Source: Streptomyces halstedii
GTDB lineage: Bacteria > Actinomycetota > Actinomycetes > Streptomycetales > Streptomycetaceae
NCBI GenBank assembly: GCA_000720535.1
Contig: JOAZ01000006.1
Location: forward strand, 248,001-312,000
Direction: 5' to 3'
DNA: 64,000 nucleotides
The position numbers and the translations under genes were made by a program. Numbering within the stretch: the first letter of the stretch is position 1; every line of letters begins with the position of its first letter. Below are positions 47,903 through 57,279 of this stretch, piece by piece. The notes below the pieces were generated by a model. It ran no database searches, was not told where the DNA came from, and worked only from the letters and a program-made list of their open reading frames with translations.

Positions 47903-48235
47903 ATGCCCCATGGGAAGACCGCGTTCGTCTGCCTGCCCTGCCGCGCCTCGTACAAGCAGCCCTACGACCGGGACCGGCCGGATCGCGTCTGCCCCCGCTG
48001 TGCCGGGGCGCTGATCCACGTCGGGTCCGCCTTCGCACCGCCCCGGCGGCGGGACGCGGCCGGGTGGCGGGCCCTGTCGGTGCTGTTGCACGCGGGCGTA
48101 CGCTTCCACAAAAGCTGCTGCGGCGGGCCCGGTTACCGGCCCCGTTCCCCGCGCGAGGTGAAGGAGCGGATGGCGTACGCCGAGGCCACCGGGGAGCCGT
48201 ACGCGCGTGCGCTCGTCCGGGCCGAGGTGGCATGA
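47903..48235 (+). CDS. Zinc-ribbon protein
   Basis: 110 residues from ATG 47903. Two CxxC pairs (FVCLPCRAS about residue 10-13 and RVCPRCAGAL about 31-34) form a zinc ribbon. The remainder has the basic segment RRRDAAGWRALSVL and a CC pair in FHKSCCGGPG. Role unknown; TACGCT seven bases upstream gives a leaderless start. Its stop overlaps the next ATG by ATGA, so it is coupled to the HAD gene. Confidence 0.75.
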   Translation: MPHGKTAFVCLPCRASYKQPYDRDRPDRVCPRCAGALIHVGSAFAPPRRRDAAGWRALSVLLHAGVRFHKSCCGGPGYRPRSPREVKERMAYAEATGEPYARALVRAEVA

Positions 48236-48954
48236 GGCCCGCCGACGCACCGGCCTCGGGAGCGTCCGGGGTCCCGGGCGCCGGGGCCGTACGCCACCGC
48301 CCCGGCCCGGCCGTGGACGCGGCGATGGCGGTGGCGGGCACCTCGCCGTACGACGCCGTGCTGTGCGACCTGGACAACGTCATCCGGTACTACGACCTGT
48401 CCCGTCTCGCCGCGCTCGAACGGGACTTCGGCCTCCCCGAGGGGACGACCGCCGACCTCGCGTACGCCCCCGAGGTCGACCTGCCCGTCCTGCTGGGCCG
48501 CATCACCCCCGACGAATGGGCGGAGGCCATCGCCCGGCGACTGGCCGCCCGCGTGGGCGTGGAGCGGGCCCGGACGCTGGGACGCGCGATGGCCGAGGCG
48601 CCGTTCCGGGTGGACGGGACGGTGGTCGCCCTGCTGCGGCGGGTACGCCGACGGGTGCCGCTCGTCCTGGTCACCAACGCCACTCTTCGACTCCACGACG
48701 ACCTGGCCGCGTCGGGCCTCACGGACCTGGCCGACCACGTGGTCTCCAGCGCCCTGGAAGGGATCGCCAAACCCGACCCGGCCCTCTACCGGATCGCGGC
48801 CGGACGCGCCGGCGTACGCCCCGAACGCTGTCTGTTCGTCGACGACCGGCGGGAGAACGTCGACGCAGCCGAGGCACTCGGCATGACCGGCGTACTCTTC
48901 CGCGAACCGGCCGACCTGTACACCCCGTTCGGCTTCGCCCGGGAGGACGGATGA
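48232..48954 (+). CDS. HAD-superfamily hydrolase
   Basis: 240 residues from ATG 48232. After a ~40-residue Ala/Gly-rich lead-in, HAD motif I is VLCDLDNVI (nucleophile Asp and second Asp), motif II VTNAT, motif III Lys in IAKPDPALYRI and motif IV CLFVDDRREN. The family includes phosphatases and phosphoglycolate-type hydrolases; substrate unknown. Overlaps the zinc-ribbon stop and is followed by a truncated kinase gene. Confidence 0.88.
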   Translation: MRPADAPASGASGVPGAGAVRHRPGPAVDAAMAVAGTSPYDAVLCDLDNVIRYYDLSRLAALERDFGLPEGTTADLAYAPEVDLPVLLGRITPDEWAEAIARRLAARVGVERARTLGRAMAEAPFRVDGTVVALLRRVRRRVPLVLVTNATLRLHDDLAASGLTDLADHVVSSALEGIAKPDPALYRIAAGRAGVRPERCLFVDDRRENVDAAEALGMTGVLFREPADLYTPFGFAREDG

Positions 48955-49061
48955 GCGGCGGACCGGACGTGGCGGTGCTGCACGGCGGTATGGACAACGC
49001 GGGCTCCGTCGTACGCCGGGGAGACACCGTCGAACGCCCGGACGGCCTCCTCGACGGCTGA
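48951..49061 (+). pseudogene. Remnant of aminoglycoside-phosphotransferase-family gene
   Basis: 36 residues, MSGGPDVAVLHGGMDNAG then VVRRGDTVERP, match only the N-terminal beta strands of APH-family kinases that usually follow a HAD gene with an ATGA overlap, as here. A stop follows at once and no kinase motif (H-x-D) is found in the next kilobase. Confidence 0.65.
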
Positions 49062-49228
49062 CGACCGACAGGTGGCCCCTGAACGGCTGACGACTGACGG
49101 CTCGTCGGCCATCACGGGCCCGCGTCCGGATCCTGCCGCCGACCGGCACGTCGGCTCGCGCCCGGCCCTTCGCCACCGACCAGCCACGAAGTCCCGCACC
49201 CGGCCGCCACGAAGTCCCTCGCCCCGCC
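49062..49228. other. Degenerate DNA following the kinase remnant
   Basis: Contains a repeat of cggctgacgac(c/t)gac (about 49057 and 49084). No gene seen; probably leftover of the deleted kinase gene. Confidence 0.35.
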
Positions 49229-50020
49229 CTACTCCGCCCCCCGCGTCTCCTTCCGGACGAGCACCTCGACGCCGTCGAGCACCCGCTCCAGCCCGAACAC
49301 GAACTCGTGGTCCGGGTGGTCCGGTTCGGCCAGGTCCTCGGTCTCCAGCAGACTGACCAGCGCCGGGTGCCGTACGGGATCGACGAGCCGCTTCAGCGTG
49401 CGCTCCCAGCGCGTCATGACCTCCTCGGCCGGGACGCCCTTCTCCTCGACGGCCGCGGCGATGTCGCTCATCAACAGCGCCTCGTTCCGTACGAAGCCGG
49501 AGACCAGCATGATGACCGAGATCTTGGCGCCCTCGGGAAGTCCGCTGCCCGACAGCGCCTGGAGCCCCTGTTCCCACCAGGCCACCGAATGGGGGCTGGC
49601 GGGCGGGCCCCCGATCGGAATGCGCAGCGCCCACAGATTGCGGTGGAACATGCGCCGCTGGGCCCACGCCCACTCGCCCAGGGCCGCGCGCCAGTCGGCC
49701 CCCGACTCCAGCGCGGGCAGCGGCTCCGGGGTGCCCATGGCCGCCTCCTGCATCAGGAGGTACAGCTCCTCCTTCGCGGAGACGTACCGGTAGAGCGCCA
49801 TCGTCGAGGCGCCCAGCTCCTTGGCGACGCGCCCCATCGAGACGGCCCCGAGCCCTTCGGCCGCGGCCACGTCCACGGCCGCGGCGACGATGCGGTCCAG
49901 CGAGAGGCCGGGCTTGGGCCCCTTGACCGGACGGTCCCGCAGCCCCCAGGCGGCCTCGACGCTCGCCGGAAGTCCGGTGCCGTCCGCGTCGTTGTTCCCC
50001 GCCACCCGAAGCCGCCTCAT
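49229..50020 (-). CDS. TetR family regulator (TetR_C-type)
   Basis: About 263 residues from ATG 50020 (GTG 50005 is possible). HTH region LDRIVAAAVDVAAAEGLGAVSMGRVAKELGASTMALYRYVSAKEEL lies unusually far in (about 45-90) after a polar lead. The C-terminal domain is the TetR_C_1 type. Divergent from the DrrAB-like exporter operon over two TGCGTA-N5-TACGCA palindromes, the layout of a repressor controlling drug efflux. Confidence 0.92.
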   Translation of the reverse strand: MRRLRVAGNNDADGTGLPASVEAAWGLRDRPVKGPKPGLSLDRIVAAAVDVAAAEGLGAVSMGRVAKELGASTMALYRYVSAKEELYLLMQEAAMGTPEPLPALESGADWRAALGEWAWAQRRMFHRNLWALRIPIGGPPASPHSVAWWEQGLQALSGSGLPEGAKISVIMLVSGFVRNEALLMSDIAAAVEEKGVPAEEVMTRWERTLKRLVDPVRHPALVSLLETEDLAEPDHPDHEFVFGLERVLDGVEVLVRKETRGAE

Positions 50021-50050
50021 CCCGTGTCGTCTTGACCACCATCCTAGATG

Positions 50051-50088
50051 TGCGTAATGCTTACGCAGTAGAGCGTACGGCATACGCA
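50051..50088. promoter_or_regulatory. Twin TetR operators for exporter operon
   Basis: TGCGTA-N5-TACGCA at 50051-50067 (perfect) and AGCGTA-N5-TACGCA at 50072-50088, 21 bp centre to centre, between TetR and the ABC exporter operon. Confidence 0.85.
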
Positions 50089-50111
50089 GAAGTCGAAGGG
50101 GGGTCTCCGCC

Positions 50112-51113
50112 GTGCCGGAGACGATGATCGAGGCACACGGCCTCACCAAGTCCTACGGAAAACCGTCCGACCCGGTCCGCGTCCTGGACGGCCTCGGCCT
50201 CCAGGTCCCACGCGGCGAGGTCTTCGCCCTGCTCGGACCCAACGGCGCGGGCAAGACCACCACCGTCCGGATCCTCGCCACCCTGACCACCGCCGACTCC
50301 GGCACCGCGCGCGTCGCCGGGTTCGACGTCGTCGCCGACCGGCACCGGGTGCGCCGCGCGATCAGCCTGACCGGCCAGTTCGCCGCCGTCGACGCGACCC
50401 AGACCGGCGAGGAGAACCTGCGGATGACCGCGCGGCTCACCGGTCTGTCCCGCAGCCACGCGAAGCACCGGGCCGCCGAACTCCTGGAACGCTTCGGCCT
50501 CACCGAGGCGGCCCGCCGCCAGGTGCGCACGTACTCCGGGGGCATGCGCCGCCGTCTGGACCTGGCGGCCGGGCTGGTCGGCTCCCCCGAGCCCGGCGTC
50601 TTCTTCCTGGACGAGCCCACCACCGGCCTCGACCCGCGCAGCCGCCGTGAGCTCTGGCAGGTCGTCCGGGACCTCGCCGACGGGGGCGCGACCGTCCTGC
50701 TCACCACCCAGTACCTGGAGGAGGCCGACCGGCTGGCCGACCACATCGCCGTCCTGAACGGCGGCCGGGCCGTCGCCGAGGGCAGCCCCGAGACCCTGAA
50801 GGCCCGGTTCCCCGGCCACCGGCTCGATCTGGTGCTCACCGGCCGCGAGGCCTATCTGCGCCTCGCCGCCCGCGCGGTCCACCACTCCCCCGGCACCCTC
50901 ACCCTGGGCCTGCCCACCGACGGCACGGCGGCCCACGCCCGCGCCCTGCTCGACGAGATCGACCCGCACCGCACCGACGTCGAGCGCTTCTCGGTGCACA
51001 GCGCGAGCCTCGACGACGTGTTCCTGGCCCTGACCGGCGAGACCGCCGAAGAGGCCGCCGGAGAGACCACCGGAGAGACAACCGAGCCGACGGAGGAACC
51101 CACCCATGTCTGA
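50112..51113 (+). CDS. ABC exporter ATP-binding subunit, DrrA-like
   Basis: 333 residues from GTG 50112 (ATG 50124 is an alternative). Walker A GPNGAGKTTT, Q-loop, signature YSGGMRRRLDLA, Walker B VFFLDEPTTGLD and switch His HxxL are intact. The C-terminal ~100 residues are the DrrA-type accessory domain that binds the permease. Family members export anthracyclines and other drugs, giving self-resistance. Overlaps the permease start by 8 bp. Confidence 0.95.
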   Translation: MPETMIEAHGLTKSYGKPSDPVRVLDGLGLQVPRGEVFALLGPNGAGKTTTVRILATLTTADSGTARVAGFDVVADRHRVRRAISLTGQFAAVDATQTGEENLRMTARLTGLSRSHAKHRAAELLERFGLTEAARRQVRTYSGGMRRRLDLAAGLVGSPEPGVFFLDEPTTGLDPRSRRELWQVVRDLADGGATVLLTTQYLEEADRLADHIAVLNGGRAVAEGSPETLKARFPGHRLDLVLTGREAYLRLAARAVHHSPGTLTLGLPTDGTAAHARALLDEIDPHRTDVERFSVHSASLDDVFLALTGETAEEAAGETTGETTEPTEEPTHV

Positions 51114-51879
51114 CGCCCCCGGGGTCCTCACCCACGCCGCCGTCATGACCGGCCGCAGCCTGCGCATCAGCCGCCGCAACCTCGACGCCATGATCACCGC
51201 GATGATGCTGCCGATCATGCTGATGCTGATCTTCGTCTACTTCTTCGGCGGCGCGATCGAGACGGGCACCGCCTACGACTCGTACGTCATGTACGTCGTC
51301 CCCGGCGTCCTGCTCCTGTGCGCCGGCTTCGGCTCGGCCACCACCGCGGTGGCGGTGAGCGAGGACATGAAGGGCGGCATCATCGACCGCCTCCGGTCCC
51401 TGGACGTCGGCGGCGCACCTGTCCTGGCCGGGCATGTCGTGGCGAGCACCGTACGCAACCTGGTCTCCACCACGCTGGTGTTCGGTGTCGCCCTGCTCAT
51501 CGGCTTCCGCCCCGCCGCCTCCCTCGGGGGCTGGCTCGCCGTCGCGGGCGTCCTCCTCGCCTACATCGTCGCGCTGTCCTGGATCTCCGCGGCCATCGGG
51601 CTGCTGGCCCGCACCCCGGAGGCGGCCGGCGGCTTCACCTTCTTCATGTCGTTCCTGCCGTACCCGAGCAGCGCGTTCGTCCCGGTCGACTCGATGCCCG
51701 GATGGCTCCACGGGTTCGCCGACCACCAGCCCATCACCCCGGCCATCGAGGCGCTGCGCGGCCTGCTGCTCGCCCAGCCGGTGGGCAACGCCCCCTGGAT
51801 CGCGCTGGCCTGGGCGGCGGGGATCCTCGCGGTGGCCATCGGCCTGTCCGGGGTGCTGTTCCGGATACGGACCGCGTGA
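51106..51879 (+). CDS. ABC-2 type permease, DrrB-like
   Basis: 257 residues with six transmembrane segments in ABC-2 layout (LDAMITAMMLPIMLMLIFVYFF, ... LSWISAAIGLLA, ... WIALAWAAGILAVAIGLSGVLF). Typical LPYPSSAFVPVDSMPGWL extracellular loop of DrrB proteins. Forms an exporter with the upstream ATPase. Confidence 0.93.
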   Translation: MSDAPGVLTHAAVMTGRSLRISRRNLDAMITAMMLPIMLMLIFVYFFGGAIETGTAYDSYVMYVVPGVLLLCAGFGSATTAVAVSEDMKGGIIDRLRSLDVGGAPVLAGHVVASTVRNLVSTTLVFGVALLIGFRPAASLGGWLAVAGVLLAYIVALSWISAAIGLLARTPEAAGGFTFFMSFLPYPSSAFVPVDSMPGWLHGFADHQPITPAIEALRGLLLAQPVGNAPWIALAWAAGILAVAIGLSGVLFRIRTA

Positions 51880-51967
51880 ACCGGTGCGGCATCCCCCGGC
51901 ATCCCCCGGCGGCCTCGTACGCCACCGGACTTCGGCGGCCGGGCGGCCGGACACGCCGCTGACGCCA

Positions 51968-52042
51968 CGTCAGGACAGGCGGCGTCAGAACAGGCCGCAT
52001 CAGGACTCGCCGCGTCAGGACAGGCCGCGTCAGAACATGTCC
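51968..52042. repeat. 15-bp tandem repeat near the Eis-like gene end
   Basis: Five units of cgtcaggacaggccg type (51968, 51983, 51998, 52013, 52028); the last covers the Eis-like stop codon. Between the permease and the acetyltransferase. Confidence 0.9.
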
Positions 52043-53280
52043 GGGCACCACGCCCGCCGGGGTGCCCGGAACGACGCGTCCGCCGCCGTCACCGCGCCCG
52101 GCCGCAGCTCGTCCACCCGGCCCAGCGCGGCCAGGCGCGCCACCGACTCGTCGCCCAGGTAGAGCGCCGCCAACTCCCCCGCCCCCAGGGCCAGATCGGC
52201 GCTCCGGGTCGTCGGCGCGCAGGTCGCCCCGGCCGGGGAGGCGTCCAGCAGGAAGCGGCCCGCCGTCAGTCCCGTCGCGTCGTGGACCTCCAGGACCAGG
52301 GCGGCCTCGGTGTCCCAGGTGCGGGCCGTGAGGGCCCTCGATACGTCCAGGAGGCGCAGCCAGAGCCAGTCCGCCTGGGTCACGACGCGGGCGGCCCGGG
52401 GGTCCGGGAGGAAGAAGGGGAGCAGGTCGTCCGGGGCGCGGCGGCCGGTGCGGACGGTGGTGATCCAGTCGACCGAGCAGACGAACCGCCACAGGACCCG
52501 CTCCGCCGCCGGGGTGGCGGCGATCAGATCGCTCACCGTCGCCGTGTTCAGCGGCTGCTTCCCGTCGCCCCAGCGGGCGTCGGCGCGGTAGGTGACCAGC
52601 CCGTCCACCGTGCCGTCGGCCGCGCGGTAGACCGCGTAGAAGGGCTCCGTCCACGTCTCGTGCGCCGGCACATGGACACCGGTGGTCCGCAGCCACCACT
52701 GCTCGCCCCGGCTCACGACACCGTGCTGCCGGGCCGCCAGCCGGTCGTGCAGCTCCGGCCCCAGAGCGCGTACGGCGTCCCCGTCCACCAGGTCGATCCG
52801 GCCGCCGTCCGCCTCGTCGGGCACCGGGCGGCGCGGGTCCAGACCGGCCCGGGGCACGTCGATCTCCCACTCGGTGGTCCAGGCGGCGGGGCCGAAGCCG
52901 TACCGCCCGTAGATCGGGTACTCGGCCGCGATCAGCGAGGCGACCACGTCACCGCGCTCCTTCGCCGCCGCCAGGTCCACCGCCATCATCCGGCCGAGCA
53001 GTCCGCGCCGGCGGTGCGTCGGCGAGACGGTCACCGTGGTGATCGCGTCGGCCGGCACCGTGGCGCCGCCGACGACGGTCAGCTCCTGTGCGAACGAACG
53101 GAAGGTGGCGACGCACCGGCCGGCGTCGAACACGCCCTGGACCCGGGCCAGATCGGTGTGGGTCAACCGCAACGCGATCTCCTCCTGCGTCGCCGCGTGC
53201 GGCCGCAGGAAGCCGGTGTCCACGGCGCGCAGCCAGTCGGGGAAGTCGGAGACGGTGACGGTACGCGGGGCGAGGCTCAT
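52030..53280 (-). CDS. Eis-like GNAT N-acetyltransferase
   Basis: 416 residues from ATG 53280. Two GNAT-like halves with acetyl-CoA loop [18 protein letters not shown] and [17 protein letters not shown], followed by a C-terminal SCP2-like domain ending WCPDMF, the free carboxylate end that is catalytic in Eis. Eis-type enzymes acetylate multiple aminoglycosides or lysine residues; substrate not shown. TAGCGT seven bases upstream gives a leaderless start. Confidence 0.93.
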   Translation of the reverse strand: MSLAPRTVTVSDFPDWLRAVDTGFLRPHAATQEEIALRLTHTDLARVQGVFDAGRCVATFRSFAQELTVVGGATVPADAITTVTVSPTHRRRGLLGRMMAVDLAAAKERGDVVASLIAAEYPIYGRYGFGPAAWTTEWEIDVPRAGLDPRRPVPDEADGGRIDLVDGDAVRALGPELHDRLAARQHGVVSRGEQWWLRTTGVHVPAHETWTEPFYAVYRAADGTVDGLVTYRADARWGDGKQPLNTATVSDLIAATPAAERVLWRFVCSVDWITTVRTGRRAPDDLLPFFLPDPRAARVVTQADWLWLRLLDVSRALTARTWDTEAALVLEVHDATGLTAGRFLLDASPAGATCAPTTRSADLALGAGELAALYLGDESVARLAALGRVDELRPGAVTAADASFRAPRRAWCPDMF

Positions 53281-53401
53281 ACGCCCCACGCTATGCACCA
53301 GCCTGCCGACTGTCGCTCCGTTTACGCCCCCGGCGCCCCGGCAACGGCAACAGCCCGCCATCGCCCGCACCGCCCGGCCCCGCCGCGCTTCCGGGGCCGC
53401 C

Positions 53402-54370
53402 TCAGAACGCCGCGCGGATCGCGCCGACCTCCGCGGCCCCGCCGAGCAGCGGCGCCCGGCCGATGCGGGAGACCACCGGGGCGTCCACGCCCAGCAGTTC
53501 GAGCGCGCGCGCCAGCACCGGACCCAGGGCGCGCGTCGATCCGTCGTCGATCTTGAAGGCCAGCGCCCGGCCGTCCGGCAGCGCCACCGCCTGGACCGCC
53601 TCGGCGCCCATCTTGGACAGCGTCCCCGGCACCTCGCGCATCAGCCAGGTGTCCGGACGCCGGGTACCCGCCACGTATTCGGGGTGCGCCCGCATCGCGT
53701 CCGCGACCCGGCGCTCCGCCGACCCCGGCTCGGCGGTGACGAAGGCGCGGAAGGCGCGGGCCAGGCCCACCAGCCCGATCGCCATCAGCGGCGCCCCGCA
53801 GCCGTCCGTGCCGACCGCCGCGACGGGCTCGCCCGCCGCCTCCGCGACCACTTGCCCGACCAGGATGTGCAACGGATGGGCCGGGTCCAGATAGGTCGCG
53901 GTGTCCCAGCCGTTGCGTACGCAGACCGCGAGCATCGCCGCGTGCTTGCCGGAGCAGTTCATGGTGATCGGTTCCCGCACCCGCCCGGCCGCGAGGTACG
54001 CCTCCGCCTCCACCGGGTCCAGCGGCAGGTCCGGCGGGGTCCGCAGGTCGTCCGGGGTCAGCCCGTGCTCCGCGAGCATCGTGCGGACCAGTTCGAGGTG
54101 GAAGCCCTCGCCGGAGTGGCTCGCGGCGGCCAGCGCCAGCCGCTCCCCGGACAGTTCGAGACCGGCCCGCAGGATCGCGGCGGCCTGCATCGGCTTGTTG
54201 GACGAGCGCGGGAAGACCGGGGCGGCCGGGTCACCAAGGGCGAGATCGACGCTCCCGTCGGCCGCCAGCAGGACCAGCGAACCCCGGTGGTGGCCCTCCG
54301 TGAAACCGGACCGTACGACCTCGGCCAGAACCGGGTGCGGGGCGGACGCGGACGAGTACGGCGAGGTCAT
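53402..54370 (-). CDS. Asparaginase II-family (R. etli type) hydrolase
   Basis: 322 residues. The family (PF06089 type) is unrelated to E. coli AnsB. SSNKP at about 56-60, [20 protein letters not shown] with [18 protein letters not shown] and [10 protein letters not shown] are characteristic. Hydrolyses L-asparagine to aspartate and ammonia. No signal peptide, so cytosolic. Sits before rsiG on the same strand. Confidence 0.92.
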   Translation of the reverse strand: MTSPYSSASAPHPVLAEVVRSGFTEGHHRGSLVLLAADGSVDLALGDPAAPVFPRSSNKPMQAAAILRAGLELSGERLALAAASHSGEGFHLELVRTMLAEHGLTPDDLRTPPDLPLDPVEAEAYLAAGRVREPITMNCSGKHAAMLAVCVRNGWDTATYLDPAHPLHILVGQVVAEAAGEPVAAVGTDGCGAPLMAIGLVGLARAFRAFVTAEPGSAERRVADAMRAHPEYVAGTRRPDTWLMREVPGTLSKMGAEAVQAVALPDGRALAFKIDDGSTRALGPVLARALELLGVDAPVVSRIGRAPLLGGAAEVGAIRAAF

Positions 54371-54424
54371 GGTGGCGGCTGGCCTTCCGGGCGGCGGGCG
54401 GAACCCGCCCCCCGGGGGATCGCC

Positions 54425-55111
54425 TCAGGCGAGCAGGTCGTCTACTTGTGCTTCCCCGTCACGGTACCTGCGGGCGATCTCCGCGCTGCAATCGTCCACG
54501 GTCCGCTGGAGCCGGTGACGGCGCCGGGACACCTGCTGCTCGTAGCCCACGAGCCGCCCCATCGCGGCCAGCAGCTCGTCGTCCGTACGCGCTCCCAGGT
54601 CGGAGAGCTCCACCTCGGCGAGGGTGTCGGCGGCCAGCCGGCGGTACTCGTCGCTGCGCGGCGTGGTCAGGGTGACGTGCCGCACCGAGGACCGGTGCAC
54701 GGACGGGGCGTCGGCGAGGATCTCCGAGAGCCGGTCCACCACCGGCGACCGGTGCCCGGCCCGCCGGGCGAGTTCCGCACGCAGGATGTCGATCCGGCCC
54801 TGCACCAGTCGGCGTACGTAACTCAGGTCCGCCTCGTCGCGCTGGGCGTCCCGGCGCCGGATCCGCAGATCCGGCATCCGCAGCCCGCCGAACTCCGCGT
54901 GCCCCCGGCCCGCCCCCTCGCCGCCGCAGCTTCCCGCCGCCTGCCCCGGCACGTGCAACGGCCCGGCCGCCTGCACGGCCTGCGGCACGGGCTCCGGCAG
55001 CTGGTCCGGTCCGGGTGAAGCGCCTGTCCGCTGCACTGGTGGCCGCGAGGTACCGGCAGTACGTGTCACCGGTACGGCGCCGGGAGATGACCCGGTTCCC
55101 TGTGTACTCAT
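54425..55111 (-). CDS. rsiG: RsiG, c-di-GMP-binding anti-sigma-WhiG factor
   Basis: 228 residues from ATG 55111. After a ~80-residue disordered lead, the protein is a two-helix antiparallel coiled coil. Each helix has the c-di-GMP-binding motif E-x3-S-x2-R-x3-Q-x3-D: helix 1 E93, S97, R100, Q104, D108; helix 2 E191, S195, R198, Q202, D206, all intact. RsiG with a c-di-GMP dimer sequesters WhiG and delays sporulation. Divergent from dtd. The two conserved copies make the call firm. Confidence 0.93.
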   Translation of the reverse strand: MSTQGTGSSPGAVPVTRTAGTSRPPVQRTGASPGPDQLPEPVPQAVQAAGPLHVPGQAAGSCGGEGAGRGHAEFGGLRMPDLRIRRRDAQRDEADLSYVRRLVQGRIDILRAELARRAGHRSPVVDRLSEILADAPSVHRSSVRHVTLTTPRSDEYRRLAADTLAEVELSDLGARTDDELLAAMGRLVGYEQQVSRRRHRLQRTVDDCSAEIARRYRDGEAQVDDLLA

Positions 55112-55226
55112 GCTGTTCCGTCCCCTCGGCCGGTGCGTCGGCACACCGACACCGTGCATGGTGCCACTACGGAGGGTGTTCACGCAGGTGCTCTGTACCC
55201 GTTCGGCCCAAGATAGGTTGGTCTGT

Positions 55227-55676
55227 ATGCGTGCAGTGATACAGAGGGTGGACGGTGCGAGCGTCACCGTGGACGGCGGTACGGACGGTCCTCCGGGTAC
55301 CGCGACGGTCGGCGAGATCGTCGGTGAGGGGCTGTGTGTGCTGGTGGGGGTCACCCACGGGGACACCCCGGAGAAGGCGGCCCAGCTCGCCCGCAAGCTG
55401 TGGACCCTGCGGATCCTGGAGGGCGAGAAGTCCTGCTCCGACGTGAACGCGCCGCTCCTCGTGATCTCGCAATTTACCCTCTACGGGGACGCCCGGAAGG
55501 GCCGCAGGCCCACCTGGAACGCCGCCGCCCCCGGTGAGGTCGCGGAACCGCTGGTGGACGAGGTGGTGACGGCGCTGCGCGCGCTCGGCGCCCAGGTGGC
55601 CACGGGCCGCTTCGGGGCGGAGATGCGGGTCTCGCTCACCAACCACGGCCCGTTCACCGTGTTCCTGGAGGTGTAG
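55227..55676 (+). CDS. dtd: D-aminoacyl-tRNA deacylase Dtd
   Basis: 149 residues, normal length. Removes D-amino acids from tRNAs. The [15 protein letters not shown] motif (active site Ser-Gln-Thr) and the C-terminal [10 protein letters not shown] loop (cross-subunit Gly-Pro motif, here N-H-G-P) are present. MRAVIQRV is the usual start. TAGGTT seven bases before ATG 55227 and no ribosome site indicate leaderless mRNA. Confidence 0.96.
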   Translation: MRAVIQRVDGASVTVDGGTDGPPGTATVGEIVGEGLCVLVGVTHGDTPEKAAQLARKLWTLRILEGEKSCSDVNAPLLVISQFTLYGDARKGRRPTWNAAAPGEVAEPLVDEVVTALRALGAQVATGRFGAEMRVSLTNHGPFTVFLEV

Positions 55677-55703
55677 GCACACGCCGCACGTCAGCCACCC
55701 GCC

Positions 55704-56669
55704 TCACGGCTCGACGACGGTCTCCTGGGCGGCGGCCGTGTCACCGGCGATCAGCTCCGCGTCCACGGGCACGTTCCGCTTCACCAGGGCCAGGGCGATG
55801 GGGCCCAGCTCGTGGTGGCGGGCGGACGTGGTGACGAAGCCGAGCTGGCGGCCTTCCTGGCCGTCGGCCGCCAGCCGCACCGGCGTCCCGTGGCCGGGCA
55901 GGTGCACCTCGCTGCCGTCCAGGTGCAGGAAGACCAGCCGGCGGGGCGGCTTCCCCAGGTTGTGGACGCGGGCGACGGTCTCCTGCCCCCGGTAGCACCC
56001 CTTCTGGAGGTGGACGGCGGTGCCGATCCAGCCCAGCTCGTGCGGGATGGTGCGGTGGTCGGTCTCGTACCCGACGCGCGGGCGGTGCGTCTCGACGCGC
56101 AGCGCCTCGTACGCCAGGATCCCGGCGGCCGGGCCGTGCCCGGCCGCGTACGCCTCCAGGCCGTCCCGGGACAGGAACAGGTCACGGCCGTGCGGGGTCT
56201 CCCGTACGGTGACGCCTTCCGGCACCTCGGCGATGGAACCGGCGGGCAGGTGCACGACGGCGATGTCCTCGGTGCGGTCGGCGACCTCGACCCGGTAGAA
56301 GAACTTCATCGACTCCAGGTACGCGATCAGCTCGCCCTGGGTGCCGGGTTCGACGTGCGCCCACACCGTCGTCCCGTCGTCCACCAGGTAGAGGGCGTGC
56401 TCGATGTGCCCGTTGGCGGTGAGGACCAACGCCTCGGTCGCCTGGTGGGGCGCGAGGTCGCTGACGTGCTGGGTGAGCAGCAGATGCAGCCACGCCAGCC
56501 GGTCGTCGCCGGTGACCGTGACGACGCCCCGGTGGGACAGGTCCACGAACCCGCTGCCGTCGGCGAGTGCGCGTTGCTCACGGAACAGGTCGCCGTAGTG
56601 CGCGGCGACACCTTCGTCGCGGCCCTCGGCGGGGACGGCGCCGGGCAGGGACAGCAGGGGGCTCTTCAT
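55704..56669 (-). CDS. ygfZ: YgfZ/GcvT-like folate-binding protein
   Basis: 321 residues from ATG 56669. The YgfZ signature K-G-C-Y-x-G-Q-E is seen (QKGCYRGQETVARV, about residue 228), plus LVLTANGHIEHALYLVDDG. Supports iron-sulfur cluster assembly with tetrahydrofolate. TACGCT six bases before the ATG gives a leaderless start. Next to nur, transcribed in the same direction. Confidence 0.94.
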   Translation of the reverse strand: MKSPLLSLPGAVPAEGRDEGVAAHYGDLFREQRALADGSGFVDLSHRGVVTVTGDDRLAWLHLLLTQHVSDLAPHQATEALVLTANGHIEHALYLVDDGTTVWAHVEPGTQGELIAYLESMKFFYRVEVADRTEDIAVVHLPAGSIAEVPEGVTVRETPHGRDLFLSRDGLEAYAAGHGPAAGILAYEALRVETHRPRVGYETDHRTIPHELGWIGTAVHLQKGCYRGQETVARVHNLGKPPRRLVFLHLDGSEVHLPGHGTPVRLAADGQEGRQLGFVTTSARHHELGPIALALVKRNVPVDAELIAGDTAAAQETVVEP

Positions 56670-56700
56670 GCCACCAGCGTACGACTCGCGCCGACGCGCC

Positions 56701-57150
56701 TTACGAGGCGGCCGACGGACCCTCCCCGGCCGCCTTGGCCGAGCAGTCGGCACACCGGCCGAAGATCGCGAAGTGCTTCATGTCCGTCTCGAAGCCGAAG
56801 GCGCCCCGCAGCTTCTCCGTGAAGTCCGCGACCACCTCGACGTCCGCCTCGATGACCTCGGAGCAGTCGCGGCAGACGAGGTGGATGTGGTGGTGGCGGT
56901 CGGCCAGGTGGTACGTCGGGGCGCCGTGCCCCAGATGCGCGTGGCTGACCAGGCCGAGCTCCTCCAGGAGCTCCAGCGTCCGGTAGACGGTCGAGATGTT
57001 CACACCCGACGCGGTCTTGCGCACCTCGCCGAGGATGTCGTCGGGAGTCGCGTGTTCCAGGGTGTCGACGGCCTCCAGAACGAGCTGGCGCTGGGGCGTC
57101 AGCCGATAGCCGCGCTGCCGGAGATCGGTCTTCCAGTCGGTGCTCACCAC
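56701..57150 (-). CDS. nur: Nickel-responsive Fur-family regulator Nur
   Basis: 149 residues from GTG 57150, nearly identical in plan to S. coelicolor Nur. HTH about 10-80 (TPQRQLVLEAVDTLEHATPDDIL), metal-binding HHHIHLVC and C-terminal Cys pairs C-x2-C (CRDC, CADC). With nickel it represses the iron superoxide dismutase and nickel uptake. TACACT six bases upstream gives a leaderless start. Separated 31 bp from ygfZ. Confidence 0.95.
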   Translation of the reverse strand: MVSTDWKTDLRQRGYRLTPQRQLVLEAVDTLEHATPDDILGEVRKTASGVNISTVYRTLELLEELGLVSHAHLGHGAPTYHLADRHHHIHLVCRDCSEVIEADVEVVADFTEKLRGAFGFETDMKHFAIFGRCADCSAKAAGEGPSAAS

Positions 57151-57279
57151 GCGCCCAGTGTAGGGCGGGACACGCGGTGGCCGTCGAGCCCCGCCCCGGG
57201 AGGGCCCGCCGGAGACCGAAGGGCCCGCCTGAACACCGAAGAACCCGCTCGGCGCCGGAGGGGTCTGCTCGGGGTGGGC

